Origin: Fodinicurvata sp. EGI_FJ10296
GTDB lineage: Bacteria > Pseudomonadota > Alphaproteobacteria > DSM-16000 > Inquilinaceae
NCBI RefSeq assembly: GCF_040712075.1
Contig: NZ_JBFCVL010000001.1
Coordinates: forward strand, 69,501-133,500
DNA length: 64,000 bases
Reading direction: 5' to 3'
Shown here: positions 52,989-61,400 of the stretch, piece after piece
Position numbering within the stretch: position 1 is the first letter of the stretch
Layout of the letters: the number at the start of each line of letters is the position of its first letter
Program-made: the position numbers and the translations under genes
The notes under the pieces: generated by a model
The model's input: the letters and a program-made list of their open reading frames with translations, nothing else
Database searches by the model: none
What the model was told of the DNA's origin: nothing

Positions 52989-53446
52989 CCGGCCACCGTC
53001 AAGGGTAGAGCCGTGGTCTCCTTGATGCACTCCATCGAGAAGCTGGTGCTGACATCGTAAAGCGGCACGGCGGAAATGAGCCGCTTGTAAAACGCATCAT
53101 AGCCTTTCATGTCCTTGACCACCGCCTTGATCAGGTAATCGGTTTCGCCGCTGAGGCGGTGAGTCTCCAGAATTTCCGGCATGGTGGCGACAGCCTCGGC
53201 GAAGCGCTTCAACCACGCCGGCTCGTGCTGGTTTGTCCGCACGAACACGAAGGCCACCATCCCCAGTCCCACCGATTCCGGATCGACCAGCGCGACCCGC
53301 TTGCGCAGCACGCCGGTATCCTCCAGCGATCGGACGCGCCGCCAGCACGACGTCGGCGGGAGGTCGAGCCGACGGGCGAGATCCTGAACGGACAGCGAGC
53401 CGTCTTCCTGGAGCAGCGCCAGTATCCGCCGATCGGTTGTGTCCAT
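52985..53446 (-). CDS. Lrp/AsnC-family transcriptional regulator
   Basis: 153 residues. N-terminal winged HTH (TDRRILALLQEDGSLSVQDLARRLDLPPTSCWRRVRSLE) and a C-terminal RAM ligand domain (VFVRTNQHEPAWLKRFAEAVATMPEILETHRLSGETDYLI). It probably senses an amino acid and controls itself and the overlapping oxidoreductase gene, as is usual for the family. ATG 53446 starts the HTH directly. Confidence 0.93.
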   Translation of the reverse strand: MDTTDRRILALLQEDGSLSVQDLARRLDLPPTSCWRRVRSLEDTGVLRKRVALVDPESVGLGMVAFVFVRTNQHEPAWLKRFAEAVATMPEILETHRLSGETDYLIKAVVKDMKGYDAFYKRLISAVPLYDVSTSFSMECIKETTALPLTVAG

Positions 53447-53630
53447 GGTCAGGTTTCCCTGTTTTTCCGTCTATTCGGAACATATGATCCAACTATGCCT
53501 GTACCGGCGGCATATTGAAACACGGATTTCGTCCCGGATCGGTATACTGATCAAATAGGTCGCTGCCATCCCGGTGACTGCAGGGGGAATGGCGGCCGGA
53601 AGCCACCAACCGATCGAGAAGGTCCTGATC

Positions 53631-53876
53631 ATGAAACTTTTTACCGAGCACCCCGAATCCGTTGGCGAAAGCTATTTGGAACACATGGGTGTGGCCGCAA
53701 GCTTCGGCGGGCAGCTTTTTTTGGCGTCGATGGCCTGCTTTGTCCATGCCGTGCTGCCGTTCCTGTTCACGAAGACGGGCAGCGGCATCATCACCAAACT
53801 ACACACCCGCATGGTCACCGGGCGCAGCCGGGTGCCAGCCAGCGCTGCCGACGACGTCACGACCGCACAAAGCTGA
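53631..53876 (+). CDS. DUF6356-family small membrane protein
   Basis: 81 residues. MKLFTEHPESVGESYLEHMGVAASFGGQLFLASMACFVHAVLPFLF matches the DUF6356 pattern as I recall it: a conserved HPxSVGE-YxEHM lead, one hydrophobic segment and an aromatic end, then a KTGSGIITKLHTRM tail. Function unknown. ATG 53631 follows AAGGTCCTGATC. It lies divergent from the Lrp gene. Confidence 0.75.
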   Translation: MKLFTEHPESVGESYLEHMGVAASFGGQLFLASMACFVHAVLPFLFTKTGSGIITKLHTRMVTGRSRVPASAADDVTTAQS

Positions 53877-53902
53877 GCGACGCCGAAATCCATCCTGACA
53901 TT

Positions 53903-53926
53903 TGACTTTCTATCTTGCAAAAGTCA
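53903..53926. promoter_or_regulatory. inverted repeat upstream of the sugar ABC operon
   Basis: TGACTTT and AAAGTCA are perfect 7-base arms around a 10-base spacer, 93 bases before the binding-protein start. Size and place fit an operator of a LacI- or DeoR-type sugar regulator; no such gene is in the window. A TTGACT within it could be a -35 box. Confidence 0.45.
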
Positions 53927-54018
53927 CGCTCGCGCGAAATGATCACATCCAAGTAGGCAGCCACGTGAACGAGCGGCTGAACCAACGATCAAAACGCGAC
54001 AAACAAGGGATGGAAACT

Positions 54019-55005
54019 ATGACCCGGAAATCTGTGCTACTCGCCGCTTCGGCCGCGCTTACTGTGGGGATGATGGGCACGGCAGGCGCCCAGGACGACG
54101 CCTACGACATTGCCACTGTCGTCAAGATCTCGGGCATCCAGTGGTTCAACCGCATGGAAGAAGGCGTGGCCGACTTTGCCGAGGACACCGGCCACAACGC
54201 GTTCCAGGTCGGTCCGGCGCAGGCCGACGCCCAGCAGCAGGTCCAGCTTCTCGAAGACATGATCGCGCAGGGCGTCGATGCCATCACCGTTGTTCCGTTT
54301 TCGCCGGAAGCGCTGGAACCCGTTCTTGCGCGCGCCATGGAAGCCGGCATCACGGTCATCTCGCACGAAGCGTCGAACATCGAGAACGTCCATTGGGACA
54401 TCGAGGCGTTCTCCAATGCCGGCTTCGGCGAGAACCTGATGCAGAATCTCGGCGAATGCCTGGGCGGCGAAGGCGAATACGCCATCTTCGTCGGCAGCCT
54501 GACGTCGAAGACCCACAATGAATGGGTCGATGCCGCCGTCGCCTACCAGGAAGAGAACTTCCCCGACATGACGCTGGTGGGCTCGAAGAACGAGACCTTC
54601 GACGACCAGCAGGAAGCCTATGCCGCCACGCAGGAACTGCTCCGCGCCTATCCCGATGTTCGCGGATTCCAGGGCAGCGCCTCGACCGACGTCGCAGGCA
54701 TCGGCCTGGCGCTGGAAGAACGCGGCATGGCCGAAGACACCTGCGTCGTCGGCACCAGCCTGCCATCGATCGCCAATCAGTATCTGGAAACCGGCGCCGT
54801 GGACATGATTTCGTTCTGGGATCCCGCCCTCGCCGGCTATGCCATGAACCAGCTCGCCGTCATGATGCTTGAGGGCGAGGAAATCGAGGCGGGCATGGAT
54901 CTCGGCCTCGAAGGCTATGAGAGCATCGAGATGGACGGCAAGGTTCTCTACGGCCAGGCCTGGGTCGAAGTCACCGCCGACAACGCCGCCGATTATCCGT
55001 TCTGA
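54019..55005 (+). CDS. sugar ABC transporter substrate-binding protein (RhaS/LsrB-like)
   Basis: 328 residues, periplasmic. Signal peptide [25 protein letters not shown]. The type I periplasmic fold shows [43 protein letters not shown], and a [16 protein letters not shown] segment reminiscent of rhamnose- and AI-2-binding proteins. The ligand is undetermined. ATG 54019 follows AAGGGATGG; ATG 54010 would add three residues. First gene of the ABC-aldolase operon, 169 bases before the ATPase. Confidence 0.9.
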   Translation: MTRKSVLLAASAALTVGMMGTAGAQDDAYDIATVVKISGIQWFNRMEEGVADFAEDTGHNAFQVGPAQADAQQQVQLLEDMIAQGVDAITVVPFSPEALEPVLARAMEAGITVISHEASNIENVHWDIEAFSNAGFGENLMQNLGECLGGEGEYAIFVGSLTSKTHNEWVDAAVAYQEENFPDMTLVGSKNETFDDQQEAYAATQELLRAYPDVRGFQGSASTDVAGIGLALEERGMAEDTCVVGTSLPSIANQYLETGAVDMISFWDPALAGYAMNQLAVMMLEGEEIEAGMDLGLEGYESIEMDGKVLYGQAWVEVTADNAADYPF

Positions 55006-55174
55006 TCGGGCCGTTCTGATCGGTCCGGCCTGATGAGTTCAATCCGGTCGGATCGATCCGCATCAACGTCCGGCGGCCGGTCCGCCTGCTACCGCAAGAC
55101 AAGGCAGGCGGACCGCCGTGGGCCGGCGTATTCCGATCGGCGAAAGCTGGTCCCGGCTGCGGGGAGAAGGCGCC

Positions 55175-56686
55175 ATGTCGGCGGCCAAGTCGGCGGATTC
55201 GTCCGCGTCGTTCATCAATATCGTCGATGTGTCGAAACGATTCGGCGGCGTGCAGGCGTTGACGGATGTCGGTTTCTCGATCGATCCCGGCGAAATCGTC
55301 TGTCTTGCCGGTGAGAACGGAAGCGGCAAATCCACGCTCATCAAGGTTCTTTCCGGTGTCGTCGAGCCCACCACAGGTCGGATCGAGATCGACGGCCAGT
55401 CATTCGACACGCTGACGCCGCGACTTTCCGTCCAGCACGGCATTCAGGTCATCTATCAGGATTTCGCGTTGTTCGGGAACCTGTCCGTGGCGGAGAACAT
55501 CGCCTTCAGCGCCGAATTATCGGCCGGTCGCACCCTCGTGCGGTGGCGAGCGATGCGCGAACTCGCAGCCCGCGTCCTGGACCGGGTCGGTGTGAAGGTC
55601 GATCTTGACGCCAGGGTCGATACGCTGGCCCTGGCGGACAAGCAACTCGTCGCCATCTGCCGCGCGCTGTCGTCCGAAGCACGGCTCATCATCATGGACG
55701 AGCCGACCACCGCACTGACCGGCAAGGAGGTGGACTCACTGCTGGCGATCATCCGCCGCCTGAAGCAGGACGGCATCGCCGTGCTTTTCGTCAGCCACAA
55801 GCTGGCCGAGGTCATGGAGGTCTGCGAGAAGATCGTCGTGCTGCGCAACGGACGCAGCGTGGCAGAGGGTCCGGCCGCCGACTTTACCCTCACCTCGCTG
55901 GGTCATCACATGACCGGACGGCACTTCTCCCAGTCGGCGCCCGTACCACTGCCGGCCGACGCGCCCACGCTGCTGAAGGCGCGGGGGCTGGTGCGCGGCG
56001 AGAGCCTTCGCAATGTCGACCTGGACCTGCACGCGGGCGAAGTCCTCGGGATCACCGGGTTGCTGGGGTCCGGACGCACGGCGCTGGCCAAGGCGTTGTT
56101 CGGCCTGGTCAGGCTCGACGGCGGCACCATCGAAATAGACGGCAAGCCGGTGGAAATCGGGTCGCCAGAGCAGGCGATCGATGCCGGCATCGGCTATGTC
56201 CCGGAGGATCGGCTGACCGAGGGGCTGTTCCTGAACCAGTCGATCAGCCGCAATATCGCGATCGGGCGGCTCGACGCCCACACCTCGCCAACGGGTTTTC
56301 TCGACCGGAAATCCATGGCCGCCGACGTGCGCCACTGGCTCGATCGGCTGCAGGTCGTCGCGTCGGGCGCCGAGGCACCGGTGGAATCGCTGTCCGGCGG
56401 CAACCAGCAACGCGTGGTCCTGGCGCGGTGGCTGTCGACTCATCCGCGCATCCTGATCCTGAACGGCCCCACCGTCGGCGTCGACATCGGCTCCAAGGCC
56501 GATATCCACGAAATCATCAGGGGTCTGGCGGACTCCGGCCTGGGCGTCATCGTGATTTCCGACGACATCCCGGAGATATTGGGCGCGTGTCACCGGATCC
56601 TGATCATGAAGGACGGTCGGCTGACCGAGGAAATCGCCGGCGGCAGCGTCGACGAGGACGAACTCGTCCGCCGGCTCGCCTCGTGA
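55175..56686 (+). CDS. sugar ABC transporter ATPase (RbsA/MglA type, two cassettes)
   Basis: 503 residues with tandem nucleotide-binding domains. Cassette 1 has LAGENGSGKSTLIKVLSG (Walker A) and LIIMDEPTTALTG (Walker B), but its signature reads LALADKQ, weaker than LSGGQ. Cassette 2 has the divergent Walker A GLLGSGRTALAKALFG, signature ESLSGGNQQRVVLARWL and LILNGPTVGVDIGSK, where Asn-Gly replaces the Walker B Asp-Glu. Unequal halves are usual for this family. ATG 55175 follows GGGGAGAAGG. Confidence 0.95.
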   Translation: MSAAKSADSSASFINIVDVSKRFGGVQALTDVGFSIDPGEIVCLAGENGSGKSTLIKVLSGVVEPTTGRIEIDGQSFDTLTPRLSVQHGIQVIYQDFALFGNLSVAENIAFSAELSAGRTLVRWRAMRELAARVLDRVGVKVDLDARVDTLALADKQLVAICRALSSEARLIIMDEPTTALTGKEVDSLLAIIRRLKQDGIAVLFVSHKLAEVMEVCEKIVVLRNGRSVAEGPAADFTLTSLGHHMTGRHFSQSAPVPLPADAPTLLKARGLVRGESLRNVDLDLHAGEVLGITGLLGSGRTALAKALFGLVRLDGGTIEIDGKPVEIGSPEQAIDAGIGYVPEDRLTEGLFLNQSISRNIAIGRLDAHTSPTGFLDRKSMAADVRHWLDRLQVVASGAEAPVESLSGGNQQRVVLARWLSTHPRILILNGPTVGVDIGSKADIHEIIRGLADSGLGVIVISDDIPEILGACHRILIMKDGRLTEEIAGGSVDEDELVRRLAS

Positions 56687-57750
56687 ACGCGGCGCCGGAT
56701 CACTCCATGACCCGACCCCGGACTCACACAGCACCCCCCACCACGAATCGGAGCCCGGTCTTGAGCAGGATCGACTTCACCCGCAACGAGACGCTGGTCG
56801 CCCTGGTGGTTGTCGCTTTCTGCGCGGCCGCAGCGACGGCGTCGGCGAACTTCCTCACCGTCACCACGCTGTTCGACCTTCTGCGGAATTCCATCGTCAT
56901 CGGCATCTTCGCAATCGGCGTTCAACTGGTGCTGATTTCCGGCGGGATCGATGTCAGCTTCACCGCGATCTCCGCCTTTGCGATGTACACGACGACGCTG
57001 ACGCTGGTCAGTCTGGGCGTCGATGTGCCGTGGTACGGTGCGTTCGGGCTCGCGATCGCCATCGGAGGCATTCTGGGCGCGATCAACGGCATCTTCATTG
57101 CCATCTTCAGGCTTCCGACGCTGATCGTAACGCTCGGCACGCTGTCGATGTTCAGGGGGTTCCTGCTCACCTTCGTCGGCAGCGAACTGATCTCGAACGT
57201 GCCGGCGGGCATGCGTGATTTTTCCCGCATGATGATGATGCGGGGAACGACCGAACAGGGATACTTCTACTCGCTGCCCTGGGCCTTCGCTGCACTGGTG
57301 ATCGTGATTGCGCTGACCTGGTTCATTTTATACCGGACGCTGCTCGGACGGCAGATCTTCGCCATCGGCGGTTCGGTCGACAGCGCACGACGCATCGGCA
57401 TCAATGTCCGGGCGACGCAGTTCTTCGTCTATATATATGTGGGCGCGATGGCTGGACTGGCCGGGATTCTCCACGCCTCGATGGCCCGGGTCGCCAACCC
57501 GTTCGATCTCGTGGGGCTTGAGCTTTCGGTCATCGCGGCGGTCGTTCTGGGCGGCGCGCGGCTGACCGGGGGCTACGGTACCATTACCGGCACCTTGCTG
57601 GGCGTGGCGCTGATCGTGCTGGTCAACAACAGCCTGATCCTGCTCGGCATACCGTCGACCTGGCAGTCGGTCGTCATCGGCGTCCTGATCCTGCTGGGCA
57701 CGGGCGTTCCGGCCTTTCAGGCAAAACGCGCCCGCCAGCGCGCCGGATGA
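56683..57750 (+). CDS. sugar ABC transporter permease (RbsC family), first of two
   Basis: 355 residues, about nine to ten helices. RbsC-type signature GVQLVLISGGIDVSFTAISAFAMYTT, LPTLIVTLGTLSMFRGFLLTFVG, and GRQIFAIGGSVDSARRIGINV (coupling helix). GTG 56683 overlaps the ATPase stop as GTGA, implying coupling; ATG 56707 is possible and would drop eight residues. Pairs with the next permease to make a heterodimeric channel. Confidence 0.93.
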   Translation: MNAAPDHSMTRPRTHTAPPTTNRSPVLSRIDFTRNETLVALVVVAFCAAAATASANFLTVTTLFDLLRNSIVIGIFAIGVQLVLISGGIDVSFTAISAFAMYTTTLTLVSLGVDVPWYGAFGLAIAIGGILGAINGIFIAIFRLPTLIVTLGTLSMFRGFLLTFVGSELISNVPAGMRDFSRMMMMRGTTEQGYFYSLPWAFAALVIVIALTWFILYRTLLGRQIFAIGGSVDSARRIGINVRATQFFVYIYVGAMAGLAGILHASMARVANPFDLVGLELSVIAAVVLGGARLTGGYGTITGTLLGVALIVLVNNSLILLGIPSTWQSVVIGVLILLGTGVPAFQAKRARQRAG

Positions 57751-57821
57751 CCCGGCTGCGGCGTCAACAGTTCCACCGCCCCTGTTTCTTCTCGCCATGG
57801 GGCGATCCATAGGAGTCCGAC

Positions 57822-58859
57822 GTGACGAAGTCCGATACCCAGTCTTCACAGGCGATCGGCCCCGACACCGGGATTGCGGCCCGGTTGTCGTCGTTCGCCG
57901 CCTCGCAGATCGGACGGCTGGCGATCATCACCGCGCTGATCTTCGTCGCCATGACCGTACTTTCGCCGGAGCGGTTCCTGTCGACTGCGAACATGACGTC
58001 TATGGCGTTCCAGTTCCCCGAATTTGCCATTCTTGCTCTGGCGATGATGCTGGCGATGCTGACCGGCGGGATCGACCTTTCCGTCATCGGCGTTGCCAAT
58101 CTGTCGGCGATCTGCGGCGCGCTGACACTGTCGACGCTTGCCGGCGTCAGCGCCACCGGACTGGACGCCGGGCTGATCATCGTTCTGGCGATCGTCATCG
58201 CCCTGACGGTCGGTTTGCTGGCCGGGCTGATCAACGGCATCGCCATCGGCCATTTCGGTCTGCCGCCGATCCTGGCGACCCTGGGGTCGGGGCTGGTGTT
58301 CACCGGGCTGGGCGTGGCGATCACCGGCGGCAGCGCCGTCATCGGCTTTCCCGGTGGCTTTTCCATGATCGGCAACGGGCGCTTCATCGGCATTCCCGTC
58401 CCGGTGATCATCTTCGCGGTTCTGGCCGGCGCGATCGCGTTGATGCTCAACCGGACCGGCTATGGCACCCGCATCATGTTACTGGGCGCCAACCCGCTCG
58501 CGGCACGCTTTTCCGGCATGAACGACCTCAGGATCACGATCCGCAGCTACATGATGGGCGGCGCACTCGCGGCGACAGCAGGGCTCGTGATCATGAGCCG
58601 GGCCAACAGCGCCAAGGCCGACTACGGGTCCAGCTATCTTCTGCTGACCGTGCTCATCTGCGTTCTCGGCGGCATCAATCCGTATGGCGGCTTCGGACGT
58701 ATCGCCGGACTCGTTCTGGCGGTGCTTTCGCTGCAGTTCTTCTCCAGCGGCCTCAACATGCTGCAGGTCTCGAACTTCGCGCGCGAGTTCATCTGGGGTG
58801 CGCTTCTCCTCGTGGTCATGGTGGTCAACAGCTCAATGCTGACCGGCAACCGGCGATAG
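57822..58859 (+). CDS. sugar ABC transporter permease (RbsC family), second of two
   Basis: 345 residues. LAMMLAMLTGGIDLSVIGVANLSAI is the family's first signature; GLPPILATLGSGLVFTGLGVAITGG and GTRIMLLGANPLAARFSGMND follow, the latter being the coupling helix. Start is GTG 57822 behind AGGAGTCCGAC. It sits 71 bases after the first permease and 126 bases before the aldolase, all in one direction. Confidence 0.93.
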   Translation: MTKSDTQSSQAIGPDTGIAARLSSFAASQIGRLAIITALIFVAMTVLSPERFLSTANMTSMAFQFPEFAILALAMMLAMLTGGIDLSVIGVANLSAICGALTLSTLAGVSATGLDAGLIIVLAIVIALTVGLLAGLINGIAIGHFGLPPILATLGSGLVFTGLGVAITGGSAVIGFPGGFSMIGNGRFIGIPVPVIIFAVLAGAIALMLNRTGYGTRIMLLGANPLAARFSGMNDLRITIRSYMMGGALAATAGLVIMSRANSAKADYGSSYLLLTVLICVLGGINPYGGFGRIAGLVLAVLSLQFFSSGLNMLQVSNFAREFIWGALLLVVMVVNSSMLTGNRR

Positions 58860-58985
58860 CGCCGCAACGCATAGCACCCATTCCTTTCGGTCGTATGCTG
58901 GCGCGGTTGAGCCGCGCGATGGTTGTGGTTAGGGTCGGCCCGAGCACTCCGCCGACGATTCCGCCACAGCCAGGAACCCGCCCCT

Positions 58986-60488
58986 ATGTCCCAGAACGAC
59001 CTTTCCCGATCCGACGCTCCGGTGCGCCTGAAACCCGGCGTCGTGACCGGCGACGATTATGTCGCCCTGCTGGCCGCCTGCAAGGCCGGCGGTTACGCCC
59101 TGCCCGCCGTCAACGTGATCGGCACGAACAGCATCAACGCGACGCTCGAAGCCGCGGCGCGCAACAAGTCCGACGTGATCATCCAGTTGTCCAACGCCGG
59201 GGCGCGGTTTTTCGCCGGCGAAGGAATGGCCGACAAGGCCGAGGCGCGGACGCTGGGCGCGATTTCCGCCGCCCGCCATGTCCATTTGCTGGCCGAGCAT
59301 TACGGCGTTTGCGTCGTGCTGCACACCGACCATGCCAACCGCGAACTGATCGGCTGGGTCGATGCCCTGGTCGACGCCAGCACGCGCGAGCGGGAGGCGA
59401 CCGGCCGGCCGCTGTTCAGCTCTCATATGCTGGATCTGTCGGAGGAGCCGATCGACGACAATCTGGCCGAATGCGAGCGGATGTTGAAACGGCTTGCGCC
59501 GCTGGGCATGAGTCTGGAGATCGAACTCGGCGTCACCGGCGGCGAGGAGGACGGCATCGGCCAGGAACATGACGGCGCGGCCGACAACCCCAAGCTCTAC
59601 ACCCAGCCTGAAGACGTGCTCCAGGCCTATGAACGGCTGTCGCCTCTGGGCCACTTCACGGTCGCGGCCTCGTTCGGCAACGTCCACGGCGTCTACAGCC
59701 CCGGCAATGTCAGACTGCGGCCGGAAATCCTGCGCAACTCGCAGGCCCTGGTGGCTGAAACGCACAACACGGCGCCCAATCCGCTCGACCTGGTCTTCCA
59801 TGGCGGATCCGGTTCCGAGACTCAGAAGATCGAGGAAGCGCTCGACTATGGCGTGTTCAAGATGAACATCGACACCGATACGCAGTTCGCCTTCGCGAAC
59901 GCCGTCGGCCGCTTCGTCGGCGATAACCCCCGGGCGTTCGAATTCCAGGTCGATCCGGATTCCGGCAAGCCCTACAAGAAGCAGTACAACCCGCGCGCCT
60001 GGCTGAGAAAGGGCGAGCAGGGCATGGCCGACCGCCTCGACCAGGCCTTCGCCGACCTCAAGGCCACCGGCAAGACGCTGACGAAGGACCAACGGACGCC
60101 CGGCGATGCCAGCCGCTCGGGCGTCCGCCGGTCTCCGCCCGTGGGCCCGGACGTGGCTGCCTGCTCAAGGAACCACGCCATGACCGGCTTCCTTCCTCCC
60201 GCACACCCGGGTGAAATCCTTCGCGAGGAGTACCTCGCGCCGCTGAACATGAGCGCCGGTGCCTTGGCGAAGAAGCTGGGCGTGCCCCGGACACGCATCG
60301 AGCGCCTTGTCAGCGAGCAGTCCCCCGTTACGCCGGATACGGCACTTCGTCTTGCAAAGTACTTCCGGACGTCACCGGAGCTATGGCTCAACATGCAGGG
60401 CGGCTACGATCTCAAACGCGAAGCCGCCGCCAAGGCCGAGGATCCCAAATGCGTGTTCGCCCTCTTCAACTTCATCCTCTGGGATTAA
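58986..60488 (+). CDS. class II fructose-bisphosphate aldolase fused in frame to HigA-type antitoxin
   Basis: 500 codons without a stop. Residues 1-365 are a complete class II aldolase: HTDHAN with catalytic Asp115 and zinc ligand His116, EIELGVTGGEEDG (Glu180), NVHGVYSPGNV (His234), FHGGSGS (His272) and KMNIDTDTQFA. The expected stop after LKATGKTL is missing. A 33-residue linker rich in Arg, Pro and Ser leads to Met399, where a HigA protein begins. Enzyme activity probably persists; whether the fusion is made, or HigA is made separately from its own site, is open. Last gene of the sugar ABC operon, so it likely splits a ketose/aldose bisphosphate from that sugar. Confidence 0.85.
   Translation: MSQNDLSRSDAPVRLKPGVVTGDDYVALLAACKAGGYALPAVNVIGTNSINATLEAAARNKSDVIIQLSNAGARFFAGEGMADKAEARTLGAISAARHVHLLAEHYGVCVVLHTDHANRELIGWVDALVDASTREREATGRPLFSSHMLDLSEEPIDDNLAECERMLKRLAPLGMSLEIELGVTGGEEDGIGQEHDGAADNPKLYTQPEDVLQAYERLSPLGHFTVAASFGNVHGVYSPGNVRLRPEILRNSQALVAETHNTAPNPLDLVFHGGSGSETQKIEEALDYGVFKMNIDTDTQFAFANAVGRFVGDNPRAFEFQVDPDSGKPYKKQYNPRAWLRKGEQGMADRLDQAFADLKATGKTLTKDQRTPGDASRSGVRRSPPVGPDVAACSRNHAMTGFLPPAHPGEILREEYLAPLNMSAGALAKKLGVPRTRIERLVSEQSPVTPDTALRLAKYFRTSPELWLNMQGGYDLKREAAAKAEDPKCVFALFNFILWD
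60180..60488 (+). CDS. higA: HigA-type HTH antitoxin, independent start inside the aldolase frame
   Basis: 102 residues if started at ATG 60180, which has AAGGAACCACGCC directly upstream. FLPPAHPGEILREEYLAPLNMSAGALAKKLGVPRTRIERLVSE and ALRLAKYFRTSPELWLNMQGGYDLKRE are the XRE/HigA pattern. The usual HigB toxin upstream is absent. The last 13 residues (KCVFALFNFILWD) do not look like the family end and coincide with the switch to AT-rich DNA, suggesting a recombination joint. Confidence 0.8.
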   Translation: MTGFLPPAHPGEILREEYLAPLNMSAGALAKKLGVPRTRIERLVSEQSPVTPDTALRLAKYFRTSPELWLNMQGGYDLKREAAAKAEDPKCVFALFNFILWD

Positions 60489-60508
60489 AACTACAGATTT
60501 CCCGTACA

Positions 60509-60961
60509 TCAAACCTTGAAACATTTGTGCTCGCGGTCCAACCAAATAAGAAAAAAGACATCATCTACAAAAAATCCGTGCATTCTCAACTTGTTCGAAG
60601 GGTCAACTTTGATCTCATACAACGTCATATCTGGACTTATTTCTTCTGGTCTCGAGAATCGCCCTTCATCAGGATCTCCCTTGTGGGAGTCACAAAGTGA
60701 TTTTTTTTGCTTCAACAAGTTAGCGTTGTAGCCCCGAATCTTTTCCAACGTTCCGCTAAATTTCTTTAGCTCTTTATTTTGCCATTTTGAAAAACACTCG
60801 CAGCTACTTTGGAAGTATCGAAGGCTTACAGATACCCCTCTATTTCTTAAATGCTGGTAAAGCGCGTCAGGCTCAACAATATCATCGGCTGATTCGCTAG
60901 TTTCTGGCCCAAAGATTGGTGCCTTATCGGCTTTTCTTTGCCTTTTTGATCCTCTTTTCAT
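60509..60961 (-). CDS. unrecognised partner of Panacea antitoxin, putative toxin
   Basis: 150 residues, basic N-terminus (MKRGSKRQRKADK), helical middle (LRYFQSSCECFSKWQNKELKKFSGTLEKI), and a final beta-rich part, MTLYEIKVDPSNKLRMHGFFVDDVFFLIWLDREHKCF. The D-R-E-H ending and compact size resemble small mRNA-targeting or nuclease toxins, but I cannot place the family. Its start lies inside the antitoxin gene, overlapping by 38 bases, the usual sign of a linked pair. Base composition is much more AT-rich than the surroundings, pointing to transfer. Confidence 0.65.
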   Translation of the reverse strand: MKRGSKRQRKADKAPIFGPETSESADDIVEPDALYQHLRNRGVSVSLRYFQSSCECFSKWQNKELKKFSGTLEKIRGYNANLLKQKKSLCDSHKGDPDEGRFSRPEEISPDMTLYEIKVDPSNKLRMHGFFVDDVFFLIWLDREHKCFKV

Positions 60962-61400
60962 AATATTTCTTAATCACGTCTTTCGGGATAACATTGTTGC
61001 ATCTGGCTTCCGCAGGAAGGTCACCACGAGCATTTATCCAAGGATCATGTTGATGCGTAATCCTCTCCAGCTCTTTTGCGCTAAATTTAGCGAAATTCTG
61101 ATAAACAGCCTCAAGATATGAGACGACCTGCCCCTCTAACTCTGGCATTCTGTCGGCCGGTGGGAGCGCCTCCCACCTATTACCGCTATATTCCTTGAAT
61201 ACTGAAGGCAGAACCGGACCGTGAGTCCAAGCCTCAAAATCCTCGCCAAACAGTGACACACCCTTATTAGCTAGATAATATGACTGCGCAAAATACAAAA
61301 GTTTCTGCACCTTTAAATGCGTGATCGATTCACCTGATTCCCTGTCAATTCTGTTGATAAACCATTTTGCCATATCAGACGGAGTGCATAGATCAGCCAT
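60924..61400 (-). CDS. Panacea-domain (DUF4065, SocA/GepA-like) antitoxin
   Basis: 158 residues. DMAKWFINRIDRESGESITHLKVQKLLYFAQSYYLANKG and LFGEDFEAWTHGPVLPSVFKEYSG are the DUF4065 hallmark, now called Panacea, a widespread antitoxin fold that neutralises many unrelated toxins. A basic C-terminal tail (KKYYEKRIKKAKKSR) may contact the partner or nucleic acid. ATG 61398-61400 follows GGAGTAATCG. AT-rich codon use, no homologue among its neighbours, and position next to a solitary higA mark an acquired defence or stability island. Confidence 0.88.
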   Translation of the reverse strand: MADLCTPSDMAKWFINRIDRESGESITHLKVQKLLYFAQSYYLANKGVSLFGEDFEAWTHGPVLPSVFKEYSGNRWEALPPADRMPELEGQVVSYLEAVYQNFAKFSAKELERITHQHDPWINARGDLPAEARCNNVIPKDVIKKYYEKRIKKAKKSR

